Shown: positions 33,932-43,800, counted from the first letter of the stretch. The stretch is DNA of 45,716 nt from Marinilactibacillus sp042660675 (GCF_042660675.1 NZ_JBHSUL010000015.1:1-45716); one strand, 5' to 3'. Notes: a model not told the origin generated them from the letters alone. A program made the numbers and translations.

Positions 33932-36085
33932 TTATTCTGCGTTATTTTGTGCTTCATTCGCAGCAGATTGAATATCTTCTACCGTTTCTTCGACTCCAGA
34001 ATTATCTTCCTCAAATTCTCCCACTTTGAAATACGCATCCATAACTCGTCTTGCGGCTCTTGTATTTTCATGATTATTTCTTTCTGAGTCTCGCTCGGGC
34101 AAATAAGGAACAACTACAGCAACGGCAATTTCTGGATTTTCAAAAGGCGCATAACCAACATAAGTTAAGTTAATAACTCTTCCATCATTTCTTCCCAACT
34201 CTTCATCGTAATAGAACGCTTGAGCTGTTCCTGTTTTACCGGCAGACTCATAAGGTGTACCTGTGAAATAAGAACGAGCTGAACCTTGTGATCCATTAAC
34301 TGCTTGATAAAATCCTTGTTGAACTCTGCTGAGTGCTTCTTCTTCAACAGGAACTTTGTTTAACACTTTAGGTTCGATTTCAGTTTTTAAAGCACCTACA
34401 CCACCGGTTTCCGGATCAGTATCTCTTATCTCAGATACTAATCTAGGTGCAATTCTTATTCCGTCATTGGCTATAGTTGAAACATACTGTAGAAGCTGTA
34501 AGGTCGTATATGTATCATATTGACCGAAAGCTTCAAACAATGCCTCACCCGGTTGAGTGGGAGTACCCTTAAGACCAGTTTCTTCACTAGGTAAATCTAT
34601 ACCAGTATTTACCCCCAGTCCGAACATAGCATAATACTCTCGTTGTTTTTTAATGAGTTCATTATAGTTTAATGGTAAAGTTTGATCTCTAGTATAGTCC
34701 CAAATTCCGCCCATTCTCATAGCTAAACGAGCCATATAAACGTTTGAAGATCGTTCTAAAGCAGTAATATCATCCATTGATATAGAGCCACTTCTGTTGA
34801 ACACAGAAGAAATGTCGTTAGATCCTCTAAACTTTAAGGGTGTATCTAGGATTACATTGTTACTAGAATCTAAAACCCCATCCATATATGCAGATAACAC
34901 AGTTGCACCTTTTATAGAAGACCCCATATTGTAAGAAGAGGTGAATACGCCTAACGCATCATCTACTACCTCACCATCTTGAATTCGTTGTCCAGTCATC
35001 CCTAAAATATCTCCCGTTTTAGGATTCATAGCTGCAATATATATTCTGTCATTCTTACCTTCTCTTTTACCTAGAGAATCCTTTGCAATCTGCTCAAGAG
35101 TCCTCTGGAAATCAATATCAGAAGTTAAAATTAAGTTGTCTCCTTTACTACCTGAATATTTTTCAATCTGGTTAATGACTTCTCCTGAAGTATTTGTCTC
35201 TGTTTCTATGCTTGATTTTGTCCCTCTTAAAACTGATTCATATTGCGATTCTAAATAAGTTCTTCCTACCCGGTCATTTCTAGAATAGCCCATTGCAAGG
35301 TATTTACTGACTTTATCACTTGGAATACCTTGAGCTTCTGTGGTTACGCCACCTAGAACACTTCTAAGCATGTTCTCTTCCGGATATACACGTACCCAAT
35401 CCGTACCCGTTCCAATACCAGGTAATTGACCTAAACTCTCGCTAACTCGAGCAATTTCCTCTTGAGACACATCTTCATTTTTAATATTAACTGTACTTAG
35501 TGCATACGAAGCATTCATCTTCTTAAATATAGCCGTAGCTATTTTTTCTTTATCACTAAAGTCAGATACATCTTCTTCTGAGACTTTATCCAAAAGCGCC
35601 TGATAAGATTTAGAGCCACTGAGCTTTTTCTCTTCATCTGACAAAGACTTATTTAATTCTTTTAAGTTGGTAGAGATATAATAATCCTGCATATCTCTTA
35701 AAGTGATGTCTCTTCCTTCATCACTATCAAATGGTGAAACATGAGGCATAGAGATATAATCTGCTAGTTTGAGTGAAAGTTCTGCCATATCGGTACTGTT
35801 GGTGTTTTTACCGCGTGTATAAGTGATCGTGTTTCTAGCTTCGTTTCCGACTAGTTTTTTTAGATTAGCATCAAAAATCTCTCCACGAGGAACACTACCC
35901 GTAATCGTAGTATTCTCTGTACGTTCTACTTCTGCACGATACTCATCTGCTCTAACAATTTGCAGATACCCAAGTCTTAAAATTAAAGCTGTAAATAACA
36001 GAAAAACGATAAAAAACAATAAATTCAGTCTAAAAGGAATATGGGATTTTTTTCTTTCGTTTACTTTTTTTGCTGGTTTAATCAA
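33932..36085 (-). CDS. pbpA: Class B penicillin-binding protein (PBP2-type DD-transpeptidase)
   Basis: Monofunctional peptidoglycan cross-linking enzyme. A cytoplasmic start and one membrane helix (about 22-42) are followed by the dimerisation domain (GSVPRGEIFDANLKKLV) with a long insertion, then the transpeptidase with SSIK (SxxK), SSN (SxN) and KTGTA. The C-terminus is acidic. I start it at the TTG at 36085, eight bases after GGAGG (717 residues). It matches the PbpA/Pbp2b group involved in elongation; neighbours rpmG and sodA fit the B. subtilis yqg region. Confidence 0.92.
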   Translation of the reverse strand: MIKPAKKVNERKKSHIPFRLNLLFFIVFLLFTALILRLGYLQIVRADEYRAEVERTENTTITGSVPRGEIFDANLKKLVGNEARNTITYTRGKNTNSTDMAELSLKLADYISMPHVSPFDSDEGRDITLRDMQDYYISTNLKELNKSLSDEEKKLSGSKSYQALLDKVSEEDVSDFSDKEKIATAIFKKMNASYALSTVNIKNEDVSQEEIARVSESLGQLPGIGTGTDWVRVYPEENMLRSVLGGVTTEAQGIPSDKVSKYLAMGYSRNDRVGRTYLESQYESVLRGTKSSIETETNTSGEVINQIEKYSGSKGDNLILTSDIDFQRTLEQIAKDSLGKREGKNDRIYIAAMNPKTGDILGMTGQRIQDGEVVDDALGVFTSSYNMGSSIKGATVLSAYMDGVLDSSNNVILDTPLKFRGSNDISSVFNRSGSISMDDITALERSSNVYMARLAMRMGGIWDYTRDQTLPLNYNELIKKQREYYAMFGLGVNTGIDLPSEETGLKGTPTQPGEALFEAFGQYDTYTTLQLLQYVSTIANDGIRIAPRLVSEIRDTDPETGGVGALKTEIEPKVLNKVPVEEEALSRVQQGFYQAVNGSQGSARSYFTGTPYESAGKTGTAQAFYYDEELGRNDGRVINLTYVGYAPFENPEIAVAVVVPYLPERDSERNNHENTRAARRVMDAYFKVGEFEEDNSGVEETVEDIQSAANEAQNNAE

Positions 36086-36143
36086 ATAAAATACCTCCAC
36101 TAATTTTGCGTAAATAAATAGATTCACTGTTTAAGGAATTAAG

Positions 36144-36171
36144 ATTTTAAATATATTGTCTATATGCTCAA
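36144..36171 (-). promoter_or_regulatory. Possible promoter of pbpA
   Basis: TTGAGC, 16 bases, TAAAAT, about 60 bases before the chosen TTG start. Confidence 0.45.
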
Positions 36172-36310
36172 ACTAGTTTACCAAACAGGAGGTCTTTTTT
36201 CTATAAGTTAAAAAGGAAATTTCTGTGAATTTGACTAAATTTATGTAAATCTTATCAATATCATTAATAGATCGGTATAATAAAACTATCTTTTTTATAG
36301 GAGGGAATCT

Positions 36311-36925
36311 ATGGGTATTTATTTAGTAAGGCATGGTAAAGACGAAGATGGATTTCGTGGTGGCTGGAGTCAAAAAGGACTCACAAAAGAAGGAATTGAA
36401 CAGTCGAAAAAATTAGGTCAATACTTAAAAATGAATCAAGAGGAGTTTTGTTTAAGTAAAATTATTACTAGTGATTTGGCAAGAGCATTCGAAACAGCTA
36501 TACATATTGCAGATGCTCTTCAATTGCCTATTGAAAAATCTGAAGATTGGCGTGAAACCAATAACGGTTACTTAGCAGGACTGCCTAATGATGAAGCAGA
36601 TCAAAAGTATCCTGGATTGTACTTTAATAGTCTACGAATGGATGAAAGTTACCCAGGTGGAGAAAGTCCAGACGACAATTTCAAGCGAATACAAAAAATA
36701 CTGGATGAAGTACTCACAAATCCGACTGATAGAAAGTATAATGGAAACTTGTTAATTGTAACGCACGGAGGAGTAATTAACATCATTTATCATATTTTAA
36801 AAGGACTAAAATGGACAAATAAAAATAAACCCTATCTTACATCGCATACGAGTATGCATAAGATCGAATTCGTTAAGAATAAATGGGAAATTACTCAAGA
36901 AAATTTAGTCCAACATTTGATTTAA
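36311..36925 (+). CDS. Histidine phosphatase family protein
   Basis: Phosphoglycerate-mutase-like phosphatase, 204 residues. The phospho-accepting VRHGKDE is at residues 6-12, the conserved acidic EDWRETNNGYLAGL is in the middle, and the second catalytic His is in IVTHGGVINI. The substrate is not evident; relatives include phosphosugar and nucleotide phosphatases. ATG behind GGAGGGAA. Single gene between pbpA and sodA, ended by a strong terminator. Confidence 0.9.
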   Translation: MGIYLVRHGKDEDGFRGGWSQKGLTKEGIEQSKKLGQYLKMNQEEFCLSKIITSDLARAFETAIHIADALQLPIEKSEDWRETNNGYLAGLPNDEADQKYPGLYFNSLRMDESYPGGESPDDNFKRIQKILDEVLTNPTDRKYNGNLLIVTHGGVINIIYHILKGLKWTNKNKPYLTSHTSMHKIEFVKNKWEITQENLVQHLI

Positions 36926-36955
36926 CATTGACTGCTACCCATTACTGCATTTTCC

Positions 36956-37010
36956 AAAAAAAAAAGAAGAATCAGGAAGTACCAAGGTACTTTCCCAATT
37001 CTTCTTTTTT
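36956..37010 (+). terminator. Bidirectional terminator after the histidine phosphatase gene
   Basis: Outer arms AGAAGAAT/ATTCTTCT and inner arms GGAAGTACC/GGTACTTTCC, flanked by A and T runs on both sides. It can also serve sodA from the other direction. Confidence 0.85.
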
Positions 37011-37121
37011 GAGCAATACTATTTGTCTGTCTCACTTTTCTTCTTAACATAAATACCCACTAGGTTTAAATGGGGATTCACAGTGTTATCATTAGAAGAA
37101 GTTAAGAACTTAAAGACCTAA

Positions 37122-37730
37122 TTATTTTGCTGCTTCGTAACGTTTAGAAACTTCATCCCAGTTTACAACATTCCAAAATGCAGAAATGTAGTCAGGACGT
37201 TTGTTTTGGTAGTTCAAGTAATAAGCATGTTCCCATACATCAAGACCTAAGATAGGTGTTTTACCTAAAGATAATGGAGAATCTTGATTTAATGTGTCAA
37301 TGACTTCCAATTTGCCATCAGTAACCACTAACCATGCCCAACCTGAACCAAAGCGGTTTGCACCAGTTGCGCTGAATTTTTCTTTGAAAGCTTCAAAACT
37401 TTCGAATGTTTCATTGATCGCTTCTGCTAAAGCTCCTGAAGGTTGTCCTCCACCATTTGGTGATAGAATTTCCCAGAATAAAGAGTGGTTTGCGTGTCCC
37501 CCACCGTTATTTTGAACAGCTGATTTGATATCAGATGGAACAGAATCAAGTTTCTGCATCAATTCTTCAATACTCAGTTCAGCCAACTCTGGGTGGTTTT
37601 CTAGAGCAGCATTTACTTTAGTTACATATGCAGCATGGTGCTTGTCATGATGGATGACCATTGTCTCCTCATCGATATGTGGTGCTAAAGCATCGTACGC
37701 ATACGGTAATTCAGGTAAAGTATAAGCCAT
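37122..37730 (-). CDS. sodA: Superoxide dismutase, Mn/Fe type
   Basis: Detoxifies superoxide. Metal ligands lie in HHDKHHAAYV (His), GGGHANHSLFWE (His) and LDVWEHAYYLNYQN (Asp and His). FGSGWAWLV and LNQDSPL are typical of the Mn-preferring group. I start it at the ATG at 37730, ten bases after AGGAGG (202 residues); the frame upstream is not plausible protein. An extended -10 (TGTTAGAAT) lies in a small palindrome, TCTAACATTAGA, upstream. Confidence 0.97.
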   Translation of the reverse strand: MAYTLPELPYAYDALAPHIDEETMVIHHDKHHAAYVTKVNAALENHPELAELSIEELMQKLDSVPSDIKSAVQNNGGGHANHSLFWEILSPNGGGQPSGALAEAINETFESFEAFKEKFSATGANRFGSGWAWLVVTDGKLEVIDTLNQDSPLSLGKTPILGLDVWEHAYYLNYQNKRPDYISAFWNVVNWDEVSKRYEAAK

Positions 37731-37892
37731 AATAAACATTCCTCCTGTTAATATTGTTTTTACTAAATTCATTCTAACATTAGAGATCATTTTATTAAAG
37801 AGGATAAGCTGGAATCTATTCAAATATTCGACACATATTCTGTTAATGACTCTTATATCAACTGAATATCAGGCAGAGAATAAAAGCTAACG

Positions 37893-37921
37893 TTGTTTTT
37901 TAATCTATTGGGATGTAAAAT
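37893..37921 (+). promoter_or_regulatory. Promoter of the DUF1189 gene
   Basis: TTGTTT, 17 bases, TAAAAT, some 48 bases before the TTG start. Confidence 0.6.
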
Positions 37922-37968
37922 GATTAAAGTCTTTAAATTTGTTTATTATATAAAAAGGAAGGTCGCTA

Positions 37969-38760
37969 TTGATTAATTACTTGAAATATTCTATTTTTAA
38001 TCCTAAAAAGATTCACTATGCAAAAAATATGAGAAAAAGACAGATCGCTCAGTTGGTTGCAATAATCACCCTCTTTATCACAGTGATTAGTATTGTGAGA
38101 GTTGTACCGATATTACAGTCAATTCAAAAAGACGGACAGGAGATTGCTAGTGAACTTCCTGAATTTGATATCACTGATGGAGAATTAATAACTTCGGAAA
38201 CGAATGCTTCTATTCATCAAACAAATTCTTTTCTTTTATTCTTTGATCCTAACGATCAAATTAGTTCCGAAGAGATAGATCAAAACTTAACACGTCTGAA
38301 TGTCCCCGTAGGTATAGGATTACTGAAAGATACATTCTATCTAAGTTTTTTAGGTTATGGTGTTGATACATCGTATAATCAGTTAGAATCACTTGATAGT
38401 GCATCCATCAAAGTGCTTTTGAATGGCTTAGGTTCTTTTTCTTTATTGACTTATGCCTTCACTTTCGTAATTAGTTATATAGGTATCGGACTTATTGAGG
38501 TGTTTGAATTGCTCTTTATTCTCTTATTTGCAAATCTTTTTTCCAAACTCCTGCGCTCTGGCTTGATGTTCAAACAGAACTTGAGAATGGCTATAATGGC
38601 ATCTGTTCTTCCAACAATAGCTTTAGAACTATCTTCTTTGTTCAATTTAGTTACGGTATATGCGTTTGAATTGAAAATTGGTTTATCCTTGTTTATTTTC
38701 TATCTGGCGGTAAAAGATATGAAAAAGACAACGACTCCTAAAAAAGAAGCTAAGACATAA
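37969..38760 (+). CDS. DUF1189 family membrane protein
   Basis: 263 residues. One membrane helix near residues 28-50, an extracellular domain of about 100 residues, then four hydrophobic helices between about 150 and 250 and a basic C-terminal tail. The start YLKYSIFNPKKI is typical for DUF1189, whose function is unknown. Start is TTG, six bases after AAAGGAAGG. Single gene between sodA and cshB. Confidence 0.82.
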   Translation: MINYLKYSIFNPKKIHYAKNMRKRQIAQLVAIITLFITVISIVRVVPILQSIQKDGQEIASELPEFDITDGELITSETNASIHQTNSFLLFFDPNDQISSEEIDQNLTRLNVPVGIGLLKDTFYLSFLGYGVDTSYNQLESLDSASIKVLLNGLGSFSLLTYAFTFVISYIGIGLIEVFELLFILLFANLFSKLLRSGLMFKQNLRMAIMASVLPTIALELSSLFNLVTVYAFELKIGLSLFIFYLAVKDMKKTTTPKKEAKT

Positions 38761-38761
38761 T

Positions 38762-38820
38762 AAAAAACACAATCTTACTAGTATCTTAAGTAGATACCAG
38801 TGAAGATTGTGTTTTTTTTT
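38762..38820 (+). terminator. Bidirectional terminator between the DUF1189 gene and cshB
   Basis: A long stem (AACACAATCTT plus AGTATCT, with complements) is flanked by six A and nine T. It ends both converging transcripts. Confidence 0.9.
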
Positions 38821-38824
38821 AAAC

Positions 38825-40156
38825 TTACTTGCGATTTTTACGGTTGTTTTGTGTTAATTTTCTAGCTTTCTTTCTTTTCTCTTCTTTTTTACGCTCGATC
38901 TTTCTCTTATATCCAGGTTTAACATTTTTCTTAGCTTTTTTACGCATACCATGAATTTCCGAGTCAAAAGAGTCTTTATTGTTTTGATCTTTTCTCTGTT
39001 CTCTTCTATTACGGTCATGCGTATTTAGTACTTCATCATTTTTTATTTCTTTAGGTTGGAAAGTAATACCCATATTCTCTAATGTTTCAATTTCTTTTTC
39101 TTCACCTGGAGAATAAAGGGTAACGGCTATCCCGTCCATACCATTACGGCCAGTTCTACCGACACGGTGAACAAAGAAATCTAATTCATGAGGAATCTCG
39201 GCATTAATAACATGAGAAACACCTTTGATGTCTATTCCTCTAGCCGCAAGATCTGAGGCAACAACATATTGATAATCGAGATTCTGAATTTGTCTCATGA
39301 CTCTTCTTCTTTCACGAGAAGAAATGCCACCGTGGACAACAGCCACATCAAGACCTTTATCTCTAAGACCTTTTGCAATCTCATCTACTCTATCTTTAGT
39401 GTTTGCAAATACTAAAGCCAAATAAGGTTGACCAATCGTTAACAATTCGTGAATCACATTAACTCGTTGTTTACCTTTCGTTGAAATCAACCAGTTTTCC
39501 ACGGTATCAGAGATAATCTGCTGATTTTCGACTTTAATTTCAATAGGACTCTTCATATATTTTTTAAGGAATGGCTGAAGTGATTGCGGAATTGTAGCCG
39601 AAAATACGAGCATCTGCCCTTTTTCAGGAAGACGCGCAGCGATTTGATCGACTTCTTCCAAAAATCCCATATCCAGTGTCATATCAGCTTCATCGACAAC
39701 CATGTAATTTGCTGTATGCGTTAATAGAACATTCTGGTTGATTAGATCAAACAGTCGTCCAGGTGTCCCAATCACAACATGGGGTTGTTTTTGAGCAAGC
39801 TTATCGATTTGTCTTTGTTTATCCGTTCCACCGATGAATTGTTGTACAATGATTTCTTGTTCCGAGTGTTCTGCTAATTGACTAGCTGCTTGGAATAACT
39901 GATCAGATAGCTCTCTACTTGGAGCCGTAATCACAACTTGTACTTGTTCATGTTCAGGAACGATTTTATTGAATAATGGCAGGAGGAAGGCATGTGTTTT
40001 ACCTGAACCTGTTTGTGACTGACCAATAATGTCTCTCCCTTTTTTTACTTCTGGGATGACTTTTTTCTGAATTTCGGTTGGTTCATTAAAACCAATCTCT
40101 TTAATCGCTTCTATCAAGAAATTTTTCATATTATACTGTTCAAATGGGTGTGTCAT
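38825..40156 (-). CDS. cshB: DEAD-box RNA helicase CshB
   Basis: ATP-dependent RNA helicase of cold-shock and RNA-turnover type. Motifs in order: Q motif (EPTEIQ), I SQTGSGKT, Ia APSREL (Ser in place of the usual Thr), Ib TPGR, II VVDEAD, III SAT, IV VFANTK, V ASDLAARGID, VI HRVGRTGR. The C-terminal 60 residues are strongly basic, suited to RNA binding. I start it at the ATG at 40156 behind GAGG (443 residues). It matches B. subtilis CshB (YqfR). Confidence 0.94.
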   Translation of the reverse strand: MTHPFEQYNMKNFLIEAIKEIGFNEPTEIQKKVIPEVKKGRDIIGQSQTGSGKTHAFLLPLFNKIVPEHEQVQVVITAPSRELSDQLFQAASQLAEHSEQEIIVQQFIGGTDKQRQIDKLAQKQPHVVIGTPGRLFDLINQNVLLTHTANYMVVDEADMTLDMGFLEEVDQIAARLPEKGQMLVFSATIPQSLQPFLKKYMKSPIEIKVENQQIISDTVENWLISTKGKQRVNVIHELLTIGQPYLALVFANTKDRVDEIAKGLRDKGLDVAVVHGGISSRERRRVMRQIQNLDYQYVVASDLAARGIDIKGVSHVINAEIPHELDFFVHRVGRTGRNGMDGIAVTLYSPGEEKEIETLENMGITFQPKEIKNDEVLNTHDRNRREQRKDQNNKDSFDSEIHGMRKKAKKNVKPGYKRKIERKKEEKRKKARKLTQNNRKNRK

Positions 40157-40203
40157 TTTCTCGCCTCTTTCTTTAAGTCTTTGATATTGTACCAAACGTC
40201 TTT

Positions 40204-40374
40204 AATGCAATCTAGATTTATGCCATCATTCTCATTATTTTTCCTTATATTTGGCACATTTCCGATGAATTTAAAGACGATTTATTAGTTTAATGAAAAT
40301 GTTTTAATCTTTTATCACCAACTAGTTTTAAAAACTTGCTCTTATAACATAATCCTTTATTTTTATTTTTGTAT
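40204..40374. other. Intergenic region between cshB and zwf
   Basis: Apart from an extended -10 box (TGGTACAAT) just upstream of cshB on the minus strand, and the zwf promoter to the right, this AT-rich stretch shows no gene, strong hairpin or repeat. Confidence 0.6.
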
Positions 40375-40403
40375 TTAACTTATTTTACTCGAACTGCTAC
40401 AAT
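40375..40403 (+). promoter_or_regulatory. Promoter of zwf
   Basis: TTAACT, 17 bases, TACAAT, followed by an 80-base leader. Confidence 0.6.
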
Positions 40404-40487
40404 ACAGTTGCTAGAATTAGGAACAAAAAGTAAAATAGAATACAGTAACCTTTATACATGAATGTATAAGTAGAAAAGAGGGAAAGT

Positions 40488-41954
40488 ATGTCTCAAGCAA
40501 ATAAAGCACTCTTCATTATTTTTGGAGGTACTGGGGATCTTGCCCAGCGTAAATTATATCCTTCACTATATCGATTATATACTAAAGGATTTTTAGAAGA
40601 AAACTTTGCAGTTATCGGTACTGCTAGACGTGACTGGTCGGATGAACACTACCAGGAAATCGTTAGAGATTCAGTGAAAAATATCGGTGGATCTGAAGAA
40701 CAAATAAAGACATTTTCTCAACATTTTTACTATCAGTCTCATAACGTTAAAGATACGGAACACTATGACACTTTGAGAGAATTATCCAATAAATTAGATG
40801 AAAAATACGAGATTGGTGGAAATAGAATTTTCTACTTATCAATGTCTCCAGATTTCTTTGGAACGATTACGAATCATCTAAAAAGTCAGAATCTGGTAAA
40901 CGACAATGGATTTAACAGGGTCATTATCGAGAAACCTTTTGGTACAGACTATGAGAGCTCTGAAGCGTTGAATGACGAAATATTAGAAGCTTTCGAACCA
41001 GAGGATCTATATAGAATTGATCATTATCTTGGCAAAGAAATGGTACAAAATATATTAGCTTTTCGATTTGCTAACCCAATAATCGAACAAGTATGGAATA
41101 ATCAATTCATTTCAAATATTCAAATTACGTTAAGCGAAGAATTAGGCGTCGAAGAACGCGCTGGCTATTATGATAAAAGTGGTGCTTTAAGAGATATGGT
41201 ACAAAATCATATTATGCAGATTTTCAGTCTGTTGACTATGGAAGCACCCCTTTCTTTTAATTCCGATGAAATCAGAGAGAAAAAGATGGATGTTTTAGAA
41301 TCACTTAAAGCTTTATCTCCTCAAGATGTTAAGGATAACTTTGTACGTGCTCAATATACTCAATCTGATAAAAAGTCTCTACAAGGCTATTTAGAAGAAG
41401 AAAATGTTTCTGAAGAGTCAACAACTGAAACGTATGTAGCCGGTAAAATGGAAATTGAAAATGATCGCTGGTCAGGTGTGCCAATCTATATAAGAACTGG
41501 AAAAAGAATGACTAAAAAAGAAGCTCAAATCAATGTAGTTTTCAAAAAAACTGAGACCCCTCTTTATAATGACATGTCTACTGATGCAAATGTCATTACC
41601 CTGTATCTTGGACCGAGTGAAGGGTTTTCCATTCAGTTAAATGAGAAAAAAATTGGAATGAGTATGGATACGACAATGATGCAATTTGATCACCTTAGAA
41701 CTGAGGGGACAATTCAAGAAAGCCCTGAAGCTTATGAAAAGCTAATTTTAGATGGCTTGAATGGTGATAGAACGCATTTTGCTCACTGGGAAGAAGTTTC
41801 AAACTCTTGGAAATACGTCGACTCTATTCGTGAAGCATGGGATAAGGATTCTGAAAATCCTGCTAAATATGAAGCAGGAACAATGGGGCCAGAAGAAGCA
41901 GACAAGCTTTTGGAAAAACTAGGACATCAATGGGTTTGGAATCCAGAAAAATAA
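40488..41954 (+). CDS. zwf: Glucose-6-phosphate 1-dehydrogenase
   Basis: First enzyme of the oxidative pentose phosphate pathway, oxidising glucose 6-phosphate with NADP. The coenzyme site IFGGTGDLAQRKLYPSLYR is near residue 10, EKPFG in the middle, and the active-site signature RIDHYLGKEMVQN near 180. Length 488 is normal. ATG behind GAGGGAAAG. Single gene with its own promoter and terminator; gnd and pgl are not in the window. Confidence 0.97.
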   Translation: MSQANKALFIIFGGTGDLAQRKLYPSLYRLYTKGFLEENFAVIGTARRDWSDEHYQEIVRDSVKNIGGSEEQIKTFSQHFYYQSHNVKDTEHYDTLRELSNKLDEKYEIGGNRIFYLSMSPDFFGTITNHLKSQNLVNDNGFNRVIIEKPFGTDYESSEALNDEILEAFEPEDLYRIDHYLGKEMVQNILAFRFANPIIEQVWNNQFISNIQITLSEELGVEERAGYYDKSGALRDMVQNHIMQIFSLLTMEAPLSFNSDEIREKKMDVLESLKALSPQDVKDNFVRAQYTQSDKKSLQGYLEEENVSEESTTETYVAGKMEIENDRWSGVPIYIRTGKRMTKKEAQINVVFKKTETPLYNDMSTDANVITLYLGPSEGFSIQLNEKKIGMSMDTTMMQFDHLRTEGTIQESPEAYEKLILDGLNGDRTHFAHWEEVSNSWKYVDSIREAWDKDSENPAKYEAGTMGPEEADKLLEKLGHQWVWNPEK

Positions 41955-41964
41955 AAACGAAGAA

Positions 41965-42008
41965 GGTCAGAGAGTAGGCATTTATCCTTATACTCTCTGA
42001 CCTTTTTT
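41965..42008 (+). terminator. Intrinsic terminator after zwf
   Basis: GGTCAGAGAGTA and TACTCTCTGACC form a perfect 12-bp stem followed by TTTTTT. Confidence 0.92.
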
Positions 42009-42012
42009 ATGA

Positions 42013-43056
42013 TTATTTTTTTTTGATTATTCCATGAGCCAGTAAAGCCATGCTTCCTAATATTACTGTTGAAAGAACAGGATGTTTAGAGGCTTTTACA
42101 TAAAGACTTGATTTTCTTCTCCAGCCTTCACTTGTTCCTCTTTCGTGCAGACCAAATCCTGCTTCATGTAAAGCACTATCATCTTTAGGTCTTGAAGGTT
42201 TGCTAATGTGTTGAGTTGGATATGCATAATATTCTTCTATTTTATCCATTATTCTAGGAAAGCCTTTACCCAAAATACTCAATAGTTTTGCTTGTCCCCC
42301 GACAAACATATCTCTTTTAGGATGTTCAGCAGCAAAAAGAATGGCTTCCGCTACAGCTTCTGGAGGATAAATCATCCCTCTATGACCGGGTTGCTTTTCT
42401 AAATAGCTTTGAGCATGTTCATTATAGGGTGTATCGATTCGTCCTGGATGAATCAATGTGACAGATACAGGTATTCGATCTTTTTCAGCTTCCATTCTAA
42501 GATTTTCAGTCCAGCCATGGACAGCAAATTTTGCAGCAGAATAAGTTGATTGTACAGTAGTCCCTCTATCTCCAAAAAGACTTCCCACGTTAATTAATGC
42601 ACCCGGTTCTTCTCGATTTTTGAAATGATTTACAGCTTCTCTAGAGCCATAAACGACTCCCCAATATACAGTATCAAATACTTTTTTCATATCTGGTATC
42701 GTTACATCGATGGCATGACCGAAAATAGAGACACCGGCATTATTGACCCATGTATCGAAGCGGCCAAACTCTGCTATGGCAGCTTCAGCAACCCTTTTTA
42801 CATCCTCTTCAATACCAACGTCTGCTTTTACGTAAATTGCTTTCTGACCTTTTTCCTCAAATTCTTCGACGAGAGTTTTTAAAGCTTCTTCATTTCGTGA
42901 AACAAGAACTAAGTGAGCACCGTTATCTGCTGCCATTCTAGCAGTAGCTAATCCTATCCCACTTGATGCACCAGTGATCACAATGACCTGTTCTGCTAAT
43001 TTCTTTAACTTTAATTTCATCATATTATGAGCAATTTTCAAATCTTTTTCTTCCAT
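42013..43056 (-). CDS. Short-chain dehydrogenase/reductase with C-terminal membrane helix
   Basis: Classical SDR: coenzyme site TGASSGIGLATA near residue 28, NNAG, the Ser of INVGSLFGDRG and the catalytic YSAAK. After the fold come about 100 extra residues, ending in a hydrophobic helix (VLSTVILGSMALLAHGII) and a Lys tail, so the enzyme is probably held at the membrane. The substrate is unknown. I start it at the ATG at 43056 behind GGAGG (347 residues). A perfect palindrome lies just upstream. Confidence 0.88.
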   Translation of the reverse strand: MEEKDLKIAHNMMKLKLKKLAEQVIVITGASSGIGLATARMAADNGAHLVLVSRNEEALKTLVEEFEEKGQKAIYVKADVGIEEDVKRVAEAAIAEFGRFDTWVNNAGVSIFGHAIDVTIPDMKKVFDTVYWGVVYGSREAVNHFKNREEPGALINVGSLFGDRGTTVQSTYSAAKFAVHGWTENLRMEAEKDRIPVSVTLIHPGRIDTPYNEHAQSYLEKQPGHRGMIYPPEAVAEAILFAAEHPKRDMFVGGQAKLLSILGKGFPRIMDKIEEYYAYPTQHISKPSRPKDDSALHEAGFGLHERGTSEGWRRKSSLYVKASKHPVLSTVILGSMALLAHGIIKKK

Positions 43057-43074
43057 AATCTTATATCCTCCTCT

Positions 43075-43106
43075 ATAGAATGAGTGCTTATACTCACTCA
43101 TTCTAT
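43075..43106 (-). promoter_or_regulatory. Palindromic operator upstream of the dehydrogenase gene
   Basis: ATAGAATGAGTG and CACTCATTCTAT form perfect 12-bp arms with an 8-base centre. A candidate -10 (TAGAAT, 16 bases after TTGTAT) overlaps one arm. The form suits a TetR-type repressor site, but no such regulator is next to it. Confidence 0.6.
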
Positions 43107-43176
43107 AAGGATATACAGATAATACAAATAATAGCGCTTGTTATTTTAGATTTGTTCATATATGAAGATGAATCCT

Positions 43177-43641
43177 CTATCTATTAAGTAAATTCGCTCT
43201 TTTTGAAAGATATTGATACATATTTGTCGCATGTTCTTCATCTTTTGAAATGATCATAATCGTATCATTACCTGCAACCGTACCCACAACTTCGGAAAAG
43301 TCAATATCATCCATCAAAGCACCCACTACATGCGCATTACCTGGAATAGTCTTGACTACATTCATGAATTGTACTCGGGTAATCGATTCAACAACTTCTT
43401 TTAAAGTAGAAGAAAGTTTATCTTCTATTGTGAGTTGATTGTTTTGATAAATTGTATATTTAGTTCCACCTCTAGAGCTGGGTGTTTTAACTAAATTCAA
43501 TTCCTTTATATCTCGAGAAATCGTTGCTTGAGTTGCTTCAAGACCTTTATCTTTGAGTCTAATCAATAAATCGTCTTGTGTTCCGATCTCTTCGTTTAGT
43601 ACCATTTGTTTAATCATCATTTGTCGTTCAGATTTTTTCAT
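43177..43641 (-). CDS. argR: Arginine repressor ArgR
   Basis: Hexameric arginine-sensing regulator, 154 residues. The winged-helix DNA-binding domain (EIGTQDDLLIRLKDKG, then TQATISRDIKELNLVK) is followed by the oligomerisation and arginine-binding domain with PGNAHVVGALMDD and VGTVAGNDTIMII; the GTVAGNDT pattern is the arginine site. It is divergent from argS, a common pairing in Lactobacillales. Confidence 0.96.
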   Translation of the reverse strand: MKKSERQMMIKQMVLNEEIGTQDDLLIRLKDKGLEATQATISRDIKELNLVKTPSSRGGTKYTIYQNNQLTIEDKLSSTLKEVVESITRVQFMNVVKTIPGNAHVVGALMDDIDFSEVVGTVAGNDTIMIISKDEEHATNMYQYLSKRANLLNR

Positions 43642-43763
43642 AAAGTCACTCCCACTAGTACATTTTTAAGATACTTCGTTATTATCTACTATAACTGATT
43701 ACGTATAGAAATTCACTATATTTGTATTAAAACGCTTTCTGATCAACTCTGTACCGAATACTG

Positions 43764-43792
43764 TTGCTAGAGGTATCTAGCTTTGCTATAAT
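43764..43792 (+). promoter_or_regulatory. Promoter of argS
   Basis: TTGCTA, 17 bases, TATAAT with an upstream TTTGC. It gives a leader of about 115 bases without T-box motifs. Confidence 0.75.
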
Positions 43793-43800
43793 ACAAATGC

